This document shows positions 1 through 8,364 of a stretch of DNA of 64,000 bases, piece after piece. Both the position numbers and the translations under genes were made by a program. Position 1 is the stretch's first letter. Each line of letters opens with the position of its first letter. The notes beneath the pieces are model-generated. The model ran no database searches, was not told the DNA's origin, and saw only the letters and a list, made by a program, of their open reading frames with translations. This stretch comes from Planctomycetota bacterium (GTDB lineage: Bacteria; Planctomycetota; UBA1135; GCA-002686595). The DNA is taken from contig JABACD010000015.1 in assembly GCA_014237855.1 (NCBI GenBank), forward strand, positions 62,001 through 126,000, written 5' to 3'.

Positions 1-2
1 GG

Positions 3-620
3 AACCTGCTCGAGCGATACACGCGGGTCGGTGACCTGGTGGTCGACCCCTTCTGTGGTGGCGGGACGACCCTGGACGTTGCCGAGTCAATCGATCGTCG
101 CTCAAGGGGCTTCGACATCTCTCCAGTTCGAGAAGACATCGAGCGAGCAGATGCCCGCTCTCTTCCTCTTGGGGACCAGGAGGCCGACTTTGTGTTCATG
201 GACCCTCCCTACTCGACACACATCGAGTACTCCGATGAACCCGACTGCATCGGCAGGCTGGATGCCTTTGAAGAAGAGTACTTCGAGGCCATGGAACTGG
301 TCTTTGACGAGGTGGACCGAGTACTCAAGAATCGCCGCTATCTCGCTGTTTACGTGGGGGACAGCTTCAAGAAGAAGCGAGGCTTTGTCCCGATCGGTGC
401 CCAGTTCATGGTCAGTCTCAGCCGTCGCTTCGTGGCTGTCGATCACATCAGCATCGTCCGCGGCAATCGAAAACTCGAGTCGCCTCGTTTTCACAAGGCG
501 GCAGCTGAGGAGAACTTCTTCCTGCGCGGCTTCAACCACCTGATGATCTTCAAGAAGCAGATCGATGAGCAGCCCAGCCGGCAAGCTCACCGTGGTGGTC
601 GTCGTCGGGGGCGCAAGTAG
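3..620 (+). CDS. DNA methyltransferase (N4/N6-type), 5' end cut by the window
   Basis: The reading frame is open to the left edge, so the N-terminus is missing and about 205 C-terminal residues are visible. It would transfer a methyl group from S-adenosylmethionine to an exocyclic amino group in DNA. The SAM-binding motif DPFCGGGTT lies near visible residue 15 and the catalytic motif MDPPY near residue 67, in the order motif I then motif IV. The tail is basic (RRGRRRGRK-like), as expected of a DNA- or RNA-binding end. The next gene, a DNA repair glycosylase, starts 2 bases after the stop, so the two are probably co-transcribed. No restriction endonuclease is visible, but the upstream side is not in the window. 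An RNA methyltransferase of the same fold is the main alternative. Confidence 0.8.
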   Translation, partial: NLLERYTRVGDLVVDPFCGGGTTLDVAESIDRRSRGFDISPVREDIERADARSLPLGDQEADFVFMDPPYSTHIEYSDEPDCIGRLDAFEEEYFEAMELVFDEVDRVLKNRRYLAVYVGDSFKKKRGFVPIGAQFMVSLSRRFVAVDHISIVRGNRKLESPRFHKAAAEENFFLRGFNHLMIFKKQIDEQPSRQAHRGGRRRGRK

Positions 621-622
621 GT

Positions 623-1219
623 GTGAGCAGCGACCGTCTCGAGCCTGGCTTCTTCCTCCGCCCGACGGAGGAGCTCGCGCGGAGCCTGATCGGTTGCTGC
701 CTGGTGAATGAGGGCGCCGGGAAACGGGTGGTTGGGAGAATTGTCGAGACCGAGGCCTACCTGGGGCGAGACGACCCTGCCTCCCACTCCCATCGGGGTG
801 TGACGAAGAGAAACCGGTCGATGTTCGGTACGCAGGGGACCGCCTACGTCTACCTGATCTATGGAATGCACCTGTGCCTGAACGTGGTCTCCGGACCGGA
901 AGGGGTTGGGGAGGCCGTGCTAATTCGAGCGCTGGAGCCGATCGAGGGCCTGGAACTGATGGGGGAGCGCAGGGGCAGGACCGAGGTTCATGAACTCTGC
1001 AGCGGACCGGCCAAGCTGACGGTGGCGATGGGGGTGACACGTGAGCACGATGGAGTCGACCTGTCTGCGGGTGATCTCGAGCTTCGCAGCCCGACCAGCT
1101 TTGGCGTCTGGGATGAGGATCGCCCGAGGCTCCACGAAGGGCCTCGCATCGGGATCACCAAGGCTGCGGATCTGCCGCTTCGCTACTGGTTGGAAGGGTC
1201 GAGCTGGGTCTCTCGCTGA
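623..1219 (+). CDS. mpg: DNA-3-methyladenine glycosylase, AAG/MPG family
   Basis: Base-excision repair glycosylase that flips out and removes alkylated purines such as 3-methyladenine and hypoxanthine. The 198-residue protein is the usual length for the bacterial AAG family. It begins with the characteristic FFLRPTEELARSLIG segment. It carries the catalytic glutamate in VETEAYLG, the YVYLIYGMHLCLNVV core, the EAVLIRALEPIEG strand and the CSGPAKLTVAMG loop. Translation starts at GTG 2 bases after the methyltransferase stop, so coupling is likely. A strong hairpin follows and separates it from the convergent DUF4340 gene. Confidence 0.93.
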   Translation: MSSDRLEPGFFLRPTEELARSLIGCCLVNEGAGKRVVGRIVETEAYLGRDDPASHSHRGVTKRNRSMFGTQGTAYVYLIYGMHLCLNVVSGPEGVGEAVLIRALEPIEGLELMGERRGRTEVHELCSGPAKLTVAMGVTREHDGVDLSAGDLELRSPTSFGVWDEDRPRLHEGPRIGITKAADLPLRYWLEGSSWVSR

Positions 1220-1265
1220 GCCAGGAACAGCCGTGGTGGAACTCGTGAAGCCCACGGCCCATCAC

Positions 1266-1307
1266 GAGACTGGCCCTCCCGACCGGAGGGGCGGGAGGGC
1301 CAGTCTC
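1266..1307. terminator. Bidirectional hairpin terminator between convergent genes
   Basis: A perfect 16-bp stem (1266-1281 pairs with 1292-1307) closes a 10-base loop between the end of the glycosylase gene (+) and the end of the DUF4340 gene (-). No clear T-run follows on either side. It could therefore act as a strong pause or RNA-stabilising hairpin rather than a classical intrinsic terminator. Its position suits termination for both genes. Confidence 0.75.
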
Positions 1308-1323
1308 ACTGAGGAGGCCGTTG

Positions 1324-2550
1324 CTACTCGTCGTCGTTGTTCTCGACCGGCCCGCCAAACGAGTCGATGGAGATCGGGGATTGCTCATCCTCTTCCTCGG
1401 CCGACTCGATCTCCTCCGGCTCCGGGAGGGGCTTGAGCATGCTGTCCAGGCGCTTGGCGAGGCTACCCTGGGCGTAGGGCGGTAGCTCGTAGATCCAGGG
1501 GCCGACCCGTGCGTTGAGTGCGACCACCTCGGCCTCAACCTCCTCGCGGGGCCTCGGGGTGGCTTCCGACTCGCTGGCTGGATCGTCTTCACCCTCCGCC
1601 GGGGGCGGGGTGGGGCCGAGCTCAGCGATCGCTGGGGCCCCCTCGGGGTCGTAGGCAGCCTGAAAGGACCCATAGACCTTCTCGTCCTTCTCCCACAGCT
1701 GAGCCGTGATGCGCAGGCCGTCCTTGGTCCAGAAGTTCGTGACCGAGGCCTGGGCCTCTGTGGACTCGAAGTTCTCGGCCCTCATGACGTCAAGGAAGTT
1801 CAGGTACTGGAGTGCGCCTGCGATCCCGCCGGCGACGCCGTCATAGGACAGTTCGCGGTCTTCGGGCAGCTCGTGAACCGTGTAGTTTGTCTCGGCGTCC
1901 TTCTTCGAGATGGTCAGCACCTCGCCATCGCCGTGGGTGATGCGGACCGCACCGACATCGGTGCGATTGATCTCGAGTATCTTCTTGTCGAGCCAATCGT
2001 CGCCGCTGCCAGGAAGGTTGGGCATCTCGCCTTCGACCAGCCAGGAGGCCGTCTCCGCAGGTTGTCGGGCGTAGAAGGTGCCACCGCGACCACCACTACG
2101 CGGCTTGCCGATGATGAGGGCCGCCAGGGTATTGCCCGACTCATCCATGAGAGTGATCTGCTTGGACTGAGCCTCCGCAGTCGGATCAGCGCCCACGGCC
2201 TGGACTCCCAGCTGAGAGTAGCGCCCGGGGTCGTCCGTCTTCTGCTCCAGGGTCTTCAGCTCCGCAAGCGCAATGATTGCCTTGCGGACCATGTCGACTT
2301 GCACGGGGTAACCATCACGCTCGCTGAGCGTCCACTGGTTGTCCGAGAGTTCGACATTGAAGCCGCCATCGGTGCTCTGGACTGAGACCTGGCTGACATT
2401 GTCCAGGCTGTCGTAGAGCCCGGGCAGCAGGTGCTCTCCGGCACTGGATGCTTCTGCAGCTTCCGAGCCCTTTGAGTCTGCCATGAAGAGCCCGAGGGCG
2501 ACGAGAGCCACGGCCAGGAGTGCCGCGATCAGGAGAGATTTGCTGTTCAT
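1324..2550 (-). CDS. DUF4340 domain protein of a Gld-type ABC module
   Basis: A 408-residue protein with an N-terminal signal-anchor (a hydrophobic run after MNSKSLLIAALL) and a large soluble part, probably facing the periplasm. DUF4340 proteins have no known activity. They typically sit beside GldG-like and ABC-2 permease genes, as here: the start codon lies 3 bases after the stop of the GldG-like gene. The family repeat pattern is visible in the W-x-L-x-x-x-D-G-Y-P-V start of the repeat, the KPRSGGRGGTFYAR strand and the WLDKKILEI helix. The C-terminus is acidic (E/D-rich, ending NNDDE). It is the last gene of a four-gene minus-strand operon and probably an accessory extracytoplasmic subunit. 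Confidence 0.85.
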   Translation of the reverse strand: MNSKSLLIAALLAVALVALGLFMADSKGSEAAEASSAGEHLLPGLYDSLDNVSQVSVQSTDGGFNVELSDNQWTLSERDGYPVQVDMVRKAIIALAELKTLEQKTDDPGRYSQLGVQAVGADPTAEAQSKQITLMDESGNTLAALIIGKPRSGGRGGTFYARQPAETASWLVEGEMPNLPGSGDDWLDKKILEINRTDVGAVRITHGDGEVLTISKKDAETNYTVHELPEDRELSYDGVAGGIAGALQYLNFLDVMRAENFESTEAQASVTNFWTKDGLRITAQLWEKDEKVYGSFQAAYDPEGAPAIAELGPTPPPAEGEDDPASESEATPRPREEVEAEVVALNARVGPWIYELPPYAQGSLAKRLDSMLKPLPEPEEIESAEEEDEQSPISIDSFGGPVENNDDE

Positions 2551-2553
2551 TGG

Positions 2554-4449
2554 TCAGTTCGTCCTTCGCTGCGTGCTGTAGATCCATGCGCCCAGGCCTA
2601 GCAGGGCGATCAGTAGGGGCACCATGAAGTTGAGGAGCTTGATCCAGACGCCCAGGCCTTCGATGTCCTTCTTCAAGGAGTGCTTCACGTCGCGCAGTTT
2701 CTTGCGTGTCTCGACGCGCTTGGCCTTGAACTTGTCGATCTCGGCGCGTTGCTCGGGAGTGACGATCAGGCTGCTGACGGCTCCTTCTTTTTGGTTCTGG
2801 AGTTCGCTGATCTTGCGTTCGGCCTCTTCCAGTTCGAGCTGGAGTTGTTGCTCCTCCTCGCGGTAGCGCTCTTCAGACTCCTTTCGCATGGTCTCGACCC
2901 GGGTGAACGGCCTCTCGAAACCTGTGCGGCTGCGAAGACTGATCAGGTCGGCGTTACCAGTGAGATTGTCAAGGGAGTTGATCAGCAGGTCGGAGTTGTT
3001 GGCTGTCGGGCTCGCAATGCGGTTGCCGAAGAAGTTCTGGAGGTTCACCCACCAGTTGTCCGCAAGCATGTCGCTGTCGGCAATCACGATGACCTGAATA
3101 TCACCCTCACTCTTCCACCCACCGGCGGGCTCGAGGATTGGCTGGGGAGGAGCCTCACCCTCGACTGCAGCCGGCTCGGGGGGGCCATCAGGATAGGCCG
3201 TCCTGGCCGTTCCACCGATGCGGGCGGCCAGGGTGAGCCTCTCACCACCCGAGACGAAGCTGTCCCAGATTCCCTCGGGGTCGGGGCGCATGGCGACGCG
3301 TATACGGTCGACCATCATCGCGTTGTCGCTCGTCTGAACGAGCGGCTGGAAGCTCGTCGTCGCGTCAGGAGTCGGGTTGAGAATTCCGGCTGTGGCCAGG
3401 TGGAGCTTGTTGAGCTCGGATGTCACTGGATCGTCGGCAGTGATGTCGTCCTTTCGTATGTTGAGCCAGACCAGGTAGTCGAGCTCACCTCCCGTGGGCA
3501 GCCTCACCTTGTGGGCATTCTCCCTGTCGGCCGCGACCTTCTCGGGAACCAGCTCAAAGCCCCAGGCCGCAGAGAGTGGACCGATATCCGAGGTTCGATT
3601 GGCACTGAAGGCGGACATCTGGTCCTGGGGATTGATGCCCTCCATGTCGGTCTCCGCATGGGGATCGAGGAAGGCGACCACGTGCCCTCCACCCAGGGCA
3701 AACTGATCGATCTGGAAGAGTAGTTGCGGGTCCAGCTGCTTGGGGTGCAAGAGGACCAGGAGATCGAGCCCGTCGGGGAGAGCGACTGCATCGCGAGCGA
3801 TCATCTCCACTTCAAAGGCTGCCTGGACCTGGCTCAGGAAGAACCAGGCAGGCGTGCCGGAGCGCGGATCCGCCGGGTTGCCTTGTGCGCCCTCGATGGG
3901 AAGCGCGCTGATGATTCCGACCCGTTGCTTGACCGGGAAAGAGAGGTTGTAGATCAGCTTCGTGAAGTCGTACTCGAGGAAGTTCTCTCGAGGCAGCTCG
4001 ATGAAGGGAATCGACTCCTGACCATCAGTGGAGTTGGTCCCTGCGATGCCGAAGTAAACCAACTCACCCGCCGAGTTGACGGGGACTCCTCGCATGCCAA
4101 ACTCTACCGCCTGATCCTCCTCCTCGGAGAAGGGCTCAGGGTCGATGTTGATCACGGTTAGCTTGCCCTTGGAGGCAGCCTCGTATTCCGCCAGGAGCTC
4201 ACTGACGCGCTGGTTGTAGCGCTCGAGCACCTGGGCATCGTCCTTGGCGAGCTTCGAGGAGTAGAACAGCCTCAGGGTGACCGGATCTTCCATGGACCCG
4301 AGGATGTTTCGGGTCCCCTCCGACAGGGTGAAGAGCTTGGCCTCGGTCAGGTCGACTCGTGAGGTCTTGAATGTCTGCTCTGCCACCAGGTTGATGGCGA
4401 AGAAGAGGATGGCGAGGATCGGAAGTCCGATGAGAGATGATTTCTTCAT
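2554..4449 (-). CDS. GldG-like ABC transporter auxiliary protein
   Basis: A 631-residue membrane-anchored protein of the GldG/ABC-type auxiliary family. It has one N-terminal transmembrane segment (residues about 5-23), then the diagnostic region RVDLTEAKLFTLSEGTR. A large extracytoplasmic domain follows, including VKQRVGIISALPIEG and the rhodanese-like stretch LDLLVLLHPKQLD. After this comes a charged coiled coil (about 525-600, rich in E, K, R and Q) and a second transmembrane segment near the C-terminus. In Bacteroidota, GldG works with GldA and GldF in gliding. In other phyla the same trio is widespread with unknown substrate. Its start is 14 bases downstream of the permease stop, and DUF4340 follows after 3 bases. 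Confidence 0.85.
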   Translation of the reverse strand: MKKSSLIGLPILAILFFAINLVAEQTFKTSRVDLTEAKLFTLSEGTRNILGSMEDPVTLRLFYSSKLAKDDAQVLERYNQRVSELLAEYEAASKGKLTVINIDPEPFSEEEDQAVEFGMRGVPVNSAGELVYFGIAGTNSTDGQESIPFIELPRENFLEYDFTKLIYNLSFPVKQRVGIISALPIEGAQGNPADPRSGTPAWFFLSQVQAAFEVEMIARDAVALPDGLDLLVLLHPKQLDPQLLFQIDQFALGGGHVVAFLDPHAETDMEGINPQDQMSAFSANRTSDIGPLSAAWGFELVPEKVAADRENAHKVRLPTGGELDYLVWLNIRKDDITADDPVTSELNKLHLATAGILNPTPDATTSFQPLVQTSDNAMMVDRIRVAMRPDPEGIWDSFVSGGERLTLAARIGGTARTAYPDGPPEPAAVEGEAPPQPILEPAGGWKSEGDIQVIVIADSDMLADNWWVNLQNFFGNRIASPTANNSDLLINSLDNLTGNADLISLRSRTGFERPFTRVETMRKESEERYREEEQQLQLELEEAERKISELQNQKEGAVSSLIVTPEQRAEIDKFKAKRVETRKKLRDVKHSLKKDIEGLGVWIKLLNFMVPLLIALLGLGAWIYSTQRRTN

Positions 4450-4463
4450 GGTTCTTACGGCGC

Positions 4464-5204
4464 TCAGGCGGCCTTCTTGAAGTCGATGACGATCGCGTTG
4501 GCGAGTAGGAAGCAGATCATCAGGGAGCCGAAGAAGATCAAGTCGCGCAGATCAATCAGTCCCTTGGTGATCCCGTCGAAGTGTGTCAGGAAGGAGAAGG
4601 AGCGAATCGTGTCGATGGCGACCGCGGGCAGGACAACGCCAAGAGGGTCCGTAACCATGTCCGTACCGGCGAAGACGAAGCCTGCGCAGATCAGCACGCT
4701 GAGAACCAGGGAGATGACCTGATTCTTCGTCAGCGCCGAGGCGAAGGCACCAATAGCGAGGTAAGCGCCCGCCATGAACAGGCTGCCGATGTAGCCGGCC
4801 AGGATGACTCCGTTGTCGGGCTCGCCCAGGTAATTGACAGTCATCCAAACCGAGGTGGTCAGCAGCAACGCCAGCCCTGCGAAGCACCAGGCGGCCAGGA
4901 ACTTGCCGATGACGGCCTGGAAGGTCGTGACCGGCAGGGTCATGAGCAGCTCAACGGTGCCCACCCGGCGTTCCTCTGACCACAGGCGCATCGAGATGGC
5001 CGGGATGAAGAAGAGGAAGATCCAGGGGTGCAGGAAGAAGAAGCGCTGGAGGTCCGCCTGGTCCGTCGGCTCTCCGGTGTAGAAGCCGAAGAAGAAGGTC
5101 AGCCCAAACAGGAACAGGAGGAAGATGAAGATGAAGACGGCGGCGACAGGTGTCCCGAAGTAGCCGGCGAATTCACGCTTGAAGATGGCAATGGTGTTAT
5201 TCAT
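4464..5204 (-). CDS. ABC-2 type transporter permease, GldF-like
   Basis: A 246-residue integral membrane protein with about six hydrophobic segments. The N-terminus IFKREFAGYFGTPVAAVFI is typical of ABC-2/GldF permeases, as is the cytoplasmic loop RLWSEERRVGTVELLMTLPV, which couples to the ATPase. It sits between the ATPase gene (14 bases upstream) and the GldG-like gene in one operon. It forms the membrane channel of the exporter; the substrate cannot be read from sequence. Confidence 0.9.
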   Translation of the reverse strand: MNNTIAIFKREFAGYFGTPVAAVFIFIFLLFLFGLTFFFGFYTGEPTDQADLQRFFFLHPWIFLFFIPAISMRLWSEERRVGTVELLMTLPVTTFQAVIGKFLAAWCFAGLALLLTTSVWMTVNYLGEPDNGVILAGYIGSLFMAGAYLAIGAFASALTKNQVISLVLSVLICAGFVFAGTDMVTDPLGVVLPAVAIDTIRSFSFLTHFDGITKGLIDLRDLIFFGSLMICFLLANAIVIDFKKAA

Positions 5205-5218
5205 CGAAGTGCTCTGCT

Positions 5219-6157
5219 CTAGCTGGCTGTGCCGCCTGTTACCTGACGGAAGACCTCGTCAAGACGACCCTCGTCGATCGAAATGTGCTCGATCTTCCAT
5301 CCACGATTTGTGGCCATGTCGGTGACGCTCTGCATGGCGTTGGCATCGCTGCTGGGAATCAGGGTGAAGCAAGACTCGTCGCCCCAAGGGGAACCGATAC
5401 GAACCTCGCGCAAGCCCTCGATGACCTCGAGGTCCGCAATCTGAACTCCGGAGCTCGAGTTGAAGCGGACGGATAGCGCGTTGTGCTGGTCGGACATGCC
5501 CTGCATCTGAGCGGGGGTGCCGTCGAACTCCACCTTGCCCTTGGCGATCACGATTGCGCGCGTGCAGACGGCAGGTACCTCCTCGAGGATGTGAGTCGAG
5601 AGGACGATGCACTTGTCCTTGGCCATCTCGAGAATCAGCTGGCGGACGTCGTGCTTCTGATTGGGGTCGAGACCGTCGGTCGGTTCGTCAAGGATGAGAA
5701 CCTGGGGGTCGTGCAGGATCGCCTGAGCCAGGCCGACGCGACGCTTGAAGCCCTTCGAGAGGGTCTCGATGCGCTGGCCCATCACGCCCTCGATGTGGAC
5801 CTTGGAGACCACGTCGTCGATGCGGCCTGCACGTTCGGTCTTCGGGATGGCGCGGATTTCCGCGATGAACTTGAGGAAGCTCCGAGGGGTCATGTCCCCA
5901 TAGAGAGGTGCTCCCTCTGGAAGGTAGCCGATGCACTTCTTCGCCGCGATTGGGTCGCGCAGTACATCATGGCCACACACGGAGACGTCCCCGGCGCTTG
6001 GCTCGAGGAAGCCCGTGACCATCTTCATGGTGGTGGACTTACCCGCGCCATTGGGCCCGAGGAAGCCCAGGACTTCTCCCTTGGTTACGTTGAAGGTGAC
6101 GTTATCGACCGCCTGGAGGTGGCCGAACCGCTTGCTGAGATTCCGGATCTCGATCAT
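5219..6157 (-). CDS. ABC transporter ATP-binding protein, GldA-like
   Basis: A 312-residue nucleotide-binding subunit and the first gene of the four-gene exporter operon. Walker A is GPNGAGKST (residues 34-42). The ABC signature is LSKGFKRR (133-140), where the usual LSGGQ is LSKGF, as is common in the ABC-2/GldA group. Walker B is LILDEPTDGLD (154-164), and the switch histidine lies in LSTHILEEV. A C-terminal extension of about 90 residues follows the ATPase core. Upstream lie about 230 bases shared with the divergent metal-transporter gene, where promoters for both should be. Confidence 0.93.
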   Translation of the reverse strand: MIEIRNLSKRFGHLQAVDNVTFNVTKGEVLGFLGPNGAGKSTTMKMVTGFLEPSAGDVSVCGHDVLRDPIAAKKCIGYLPEGAPLYGDMTPRSFLKFIAEIRAIPKTERAGRIDDVVSKVHIEGVMGQRIETLSKGFKRRVGLAQAILHDPQVLILDEPTDGLDPNQKHDVRQLILEMAKDKCIVLSTHILEEVPAVCTRAIVIAKGKVEFDGTPAQMQGMSDQHNALSVRFNSSSGVQIADLEVIEGLREVRIGSPWGDESCFTLIPSSDANAMQSVTDMATNRGWKIEHISIDEGRLDEVFRQVTGGTAS

Positions 6158-6386
6158 GGGACCTGCGAAACTGGAGTCGCGGGAGTGGGTGGGACTGCGA
6201 AAAACGGGGCGGATAGTCTAGTGAGGTCAATGGATGTGGCAAGCCCGGGGTCCCCAGAGTGCGCCCAGGGTGCGTCAAAGCCTGTCTTGGTGCCCAGCTA
6301 CGTGGATCCCGATTGCCTGTTGGTGGGAGATCAGAAAGCACCCCTGCGTGCTCGATAGCCACCAGGAATTGGCTACAACTCTCCCC

Positions 6387-8255
6387 GTGGAGCTCTCAAC
6401 CCCGATCATTGCCTGCACGTTCTTCGTTGCAACCGTACTGGGTGCCCTTCCGCCGGTGATGCGGCGCTGGGGAGATCGGAGCCTGCACCTGTTCATTGCC
6501 CTGTCCGCGGGCCTCTTCCTGGGGACGGTCTTCCTGCACATCCTGCCCGAGCTCGGGGGCCTGGGCAGCCCCGGCCCAGGACACCACGGGCACGACCACG
6601 GAATGGCGGGGGGGGCGGCCCTGGCCCCCTGGGTAGCCGCCCTGGCGGGCTTTCTGGGGCTGTTCCTGCTTGAGAAGGTCTGGCTAAGAGGCTTCGAGGA
6701 TCGGGCGTCAGCCGATCCGCACCGCTTTGTGTGGGTCTCGACCTACATCGCGCTCTCCCTGCATGCCCTGGCGGGGGGGCTGGGGCTGGCCGCGATCCAG
6801 AGCAAGTGGATCGTCCTCTTGCCAATCCTGTGGCACAAGCTGACGGAGGCCTTCTCCCTGACCACCGTTCTGCGACTCGCCGGAGTGGGCTCCGGCCGCA
6901 GCTGGCTCTTGATCCTGCTCTTCGCCGTGGCAACGCCGATTGGATTCCTGGCCGGCGACAACTTCATTCGCGCTGGTGGTGGCGTGGGGCCGATCCTGAT
7001 CGGGCTGGCAGGCGGCACCTTCATCTACGTGGCGGCCTGCGATCTGCTCCCCGAGGTCTTCCACGAGGTCGACAAGCCAGCGCCTCGCTTGATCGCGCTG
7101 GTACTCGGCATCTTTGCCGCAGGTCTGTTTCCGCACCACGCCACCGACGACCTCGGCGGGGGGCTGTTCCTCGAGCTGCTACTCGCCTCCTGGGAGACCT
7201 TCGTGGCCATGGCGCCCTACCTCCTGTTTGGGTTCATCATTGCGGGCTTCCTGTCTCAGTGGTTGGACGCCGACAAGCTGGGACGCTGGATCGCGAATGA
7301 CGATCTGCGCTCCGTGGGTATCGCCTCTGTACTGGGGGCGCCACTGCCGCTGTGCTCCTGTTCGGTGGTCCCGGTGGCTGCCTCGCTGCGCAAGGCCGGC
7401 GCAGGCAAGGGAGCGACGAGCGCCTTTCTCGTGGCGACGCCAGAGACCGGGATCGATTCGATCAGCGTGACCTATGGATTGCTCGATCCGATCATGGCCA
7501 TCTTCCGCCCCATAGCCTCGGTGCTCTCGGCAATCGTGACGGGCATGGGGGTCAACTTCCTGGTCCGCAGCGGCAAGGACGACGATCCTCGCGCAGGGCT
7601 TGACGAGGAAGCTCCCCAGGACTGCTGTGATTCCCAGGATGGCGCAGGCGAGCCAGTACCTACGCCAAGGGCGAGCATGGTTGTCCGTGCCTTGCGATAT
7701 GCATTTATCGACATGCTCGACGACCTCGCCGGGGCGCTGCTGGTCGGTGTTCTCCTGTCGGGAATCATCTCCGTGGCGATCCCAGACTCGGTGTTCGAGA
7801 ACTCTCCGATGGGCGGAGTGGGTGAAGTCCTCATGATGCTGGCCATCGGGATCCCGATCTACGTCTGTGCGGCCTCGTCCACACCAATCGCAGCAAGCCT
7901 GATCCTCAAGGGAATGAGCCCCGGTGCTGCCCTGGTATTCTTGCTCGCTGGTCCGGCCACGAACCTGGCGACCCTCTCGGTCATGACCAAGTACCTGGGC
8001 AAGCGGGCCGTGATCTTGCACATCGCCGTGCTGGCCCTGGTGACCCTTGCCATGGGCTTCACCGTGAATGCTCTCTATGCCTGGTTCGATCTGACTCCTG
8101 GCGCCAAGGTCTCGACAGAGCACGAGGGGGCCTCCCAGCTCCTGTCCGTGGGAGCGGCTGTGATCTTTGGTCTGTTGCTCCTGAGTTCACTCTGGCGGCA
8201 GGTGGTGGGTGGTGATGGGGAGAGCGAGGGTCACGAGGGACACACGCACGCCTGA
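6387..8255 (+). CDS. Fused ZIP-family metal transporter and SO_0444/ArsP-type permease
   Basis: A 622-residue polytopic membrane protein made of two transporter families. Residues 1 to about 250 look like a ZIP transporter. FLHILPE holds H51 and E55, a His-rich loop HHGHDHG lies at 66-72, and helix 5 carries HKLTEAF (H150, E154). The helix-4 motif is degenerate (H126 kept, with Ala and Gly at the usual Asn and acidic positions). Residues about 260-610 match the DUF318/SO_0444 permease family: PLPLCSCSVVP at 320-330, then CAASSTPIAASL and GPATNLATL. A His-containing tail (EGHEGHTHA) ends the protein. I place the start at GTG 6387. The in-frame sequence back to 6234 encodes no hydrophobic segment and overlaps the divergent promoter region. 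It probably moves Zn, Cu or a similar ion; the direction is unknown. Confidence 0.85.
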   Translation: MELSTPIIACTFFVATVLGALPPVMRRWGDRSLHLFIALSAGLFLGTVFLHILPELGGLGSPGPGHHGHDHGMAGGAALAPWVAALAGFLGLFLLEKVWLRGFEDRASADPHRFVWVSTYIALSLHALAGGLGLAAIQSKWIVLLPILWHKLTEAFSLTTVLRLAGVGSGRSWLLILLFAVATPIGFLAGDNFIRAGGGVGPILIGLAGGTFIYVAACDLLPEVFHEVDKPAPRLIALVLGIFAAGLFPHHATDDLGGGLFLELLLASWETFVAMAPYLLFGFIIAGFLSQWLDADKLGRWIANDDLRSVGIASVLGAPLPLCSCSVVPVAASLRKAGAGKGATSAFLVATPETGIDSISVTYGLLDPIMAIFRPIASVLSAIVTGMGVNFLVRSGKDDDPRAGLDEEAPQDCCDSQDGAGEPVPTPRASMVVRALRYAFIDMLDDLAGALLVGVLLSGIISVAIPDSVFENSPMGGVGEVLMMLAIGIPIYVCAASSTPIAASLILKGMSPGAALVFLLAGPATNLATLSVMTKYLGKRAVILHIAVLALVTLAMGFTVNALYAWFDLTPGAKVSTEHEGASQLLSVGAAVIFGLLLLSSLWRQVVGGDGESEGHEGHTHA

Positions 8256-8299
8256 CTTTCTCGAGGGCTAAAGGATCTCGCGATATCCGTGACGACTCT

Positions 8300-8313
8300 C
8301 GAACTGCAGTTCG
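8300..8313. promoter_or_regulatory. 14-bp perfect palindrome upstream of the aldehyde dehydrogenase gene
   Basis: CGAACTGCAGTTCG is a perfect palindrome centred about 58 bases before the aldehyde dehydrogenase start, in the 109-base gap after the metal transporter gene. It could be an operator or a small hairpin. Nothing else in the window repeats it that I can see, so the call rests on symmetry and position only. Confidence 0.3.
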
Positions 8314-8364
8314 TCAGTCATCGTGAGGCGAGACCTGACCGTGAAATCTGGGTAGGATCCGGGC

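Noticed and set aside
7179..8123. Open frame of 314 codons opposite the metal transporter
   Set aside because: Shadow of a GC-rich gene; hydrophilic, charge-scrambled translation.
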